Positions 63,975 through 64,000 of a stretch of 64,000 nt of DNA are shown in pieces. Below the pieces are notes generated by a model. That model ran no database searches, had not been told where the DNA came from, and was given only the letters and a program-made list of their open reading frames with translations. The DNA is from Rhodobacteraceae bacterium HTCC2150. GTDB lineage: Bacteria > Pseudomonadota > Alphaproteobacteria > Rhodobacterales > Rhodobacteraceae. How positions within the stretch are numbered: the stretch's first letter is position 1; each line of letters starts with the position of its first letter. The position numbers and the translations under genes were made by a program. The DNA lies in the NCBI GenBank assembly GCA_000169395.1, contig AAXZ01000010.1:28009-92008 (forward strand), read 5' to 3'.

Positions 63975-64000
63975 GCGCGCGGAGGATCGGATGGCCGCGG
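63975..64000 (+). ncRNA. rnpB: Possible 5' end of RNase P RNA, cut by the window edge
   Basis: The last bases, CGGATGGCCGC (63988-63998), fit the conserved CRGAYRGYCGC pattern near the 5' end of bacterial A-type RNase P RNA, and the preceding GC-rich bases could be the 5' strand of helix P1. The alternative is a coding gene starting with ATG at 63991 behind GGAGG (63981-63985), which would read Met-Ala-Ala. Only 26 bases are visible, so this is a guess, slightly in favour of rnpB. Confidence 0.45.

Overview
The window looks like chromosome from an alphaproteobacterium of the Rhodobacterales/Roseobacter type with moderate GC. The protein families point there: paired pccB/pccA loci, single-chain methylmalonyl-CoA mutase, DUF6497, DUF6165, DUF4174, a choice-of-anchor L/Hint protein, CarD next to a 7Fe ferredoxin, and a cobalamin cluster mixing Cob- and Cbi-type enzymes. 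Genes are densely packed, often with 4-base stop/start overlaps. I saw no insertion sequence, prophage, CRISPR array, tRNA or rRNA, so this is mostly core genome.

Layout. (1) 1-9.1 kb: propionyl-CoA to succinyl-CoA genes pccB (5' truncated), pccA and mcm, interspersed with RidA, small unknown proteins, a 47-aa lipoprotein, DUF4174 and a sulfotransferase-like gene. (2) 9.1-12.7 kb: a tight run of GT25 glycosyltransferase, VOC protein, GNAT, TerB/DnaJ protein and an EEP-family nuclease/phosphatase. (3) 12.7-20.2 kb: small secreted protein, hisH-hisB (minus strand), gltX, MATE exporter, gamma-glutamylcyclotransferase-like gene, SLC13 permease and DUF6165. (4) 20.4-38.7 kb: the cobalamin cluster: cbiX, cobH, cobL, cobI, cbiG-cobJ fusion, cobM, cobB and cobA (minus strand), cbiD, DUF924, cobW, GNAT, cobN, GNAT, cobO, cobQ, closed by a bidirectional terminator. 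(5) 38.8-46.9 kb: pepF, alpha/beta hydrolase, SCP2 protein, TPR protein, Suv3-like helicase, S4 protein, fdxA, carD. (6) 47.0-54.6 kb: divergent cobS and cobT, Hint-domain exported protein, Kef-type antiporter, Lrp regulator divergent from hppD, and a Rieske protein. (7) 54.6-64 kb: large one-TM protein with possible secretion-system homology, SIMPL protein, rluB, tadA, MBL hydrolase, ceramidase-like membrane protein, gatC-gatA, Excalibur-like lipoprotein, amidase, and at the very edge what may be the 5' end of RNase P RNA.

How parts fit: methylmalonyl-CoA mutase needs adenosylcobalamin, and the same window encodes most corrin-ring methylation, amidation, cobalt handling, adenosylation and lower-ligand attachment steps. 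The pathway is a mosaic. CbiX, CbiD and CbiG are hallmarks of cobalt-early synthesis, while CobN, CobW and CobO are typical of cobalt-late synthesis. No CobG/CobZ, CobF or CobK/CbiJ gene is visible here. This mosaic, together with two acetyltransferase genes coupled to cobN, is the most interesting system in the window. All functions are inferred from reading sequence; no database search was run.
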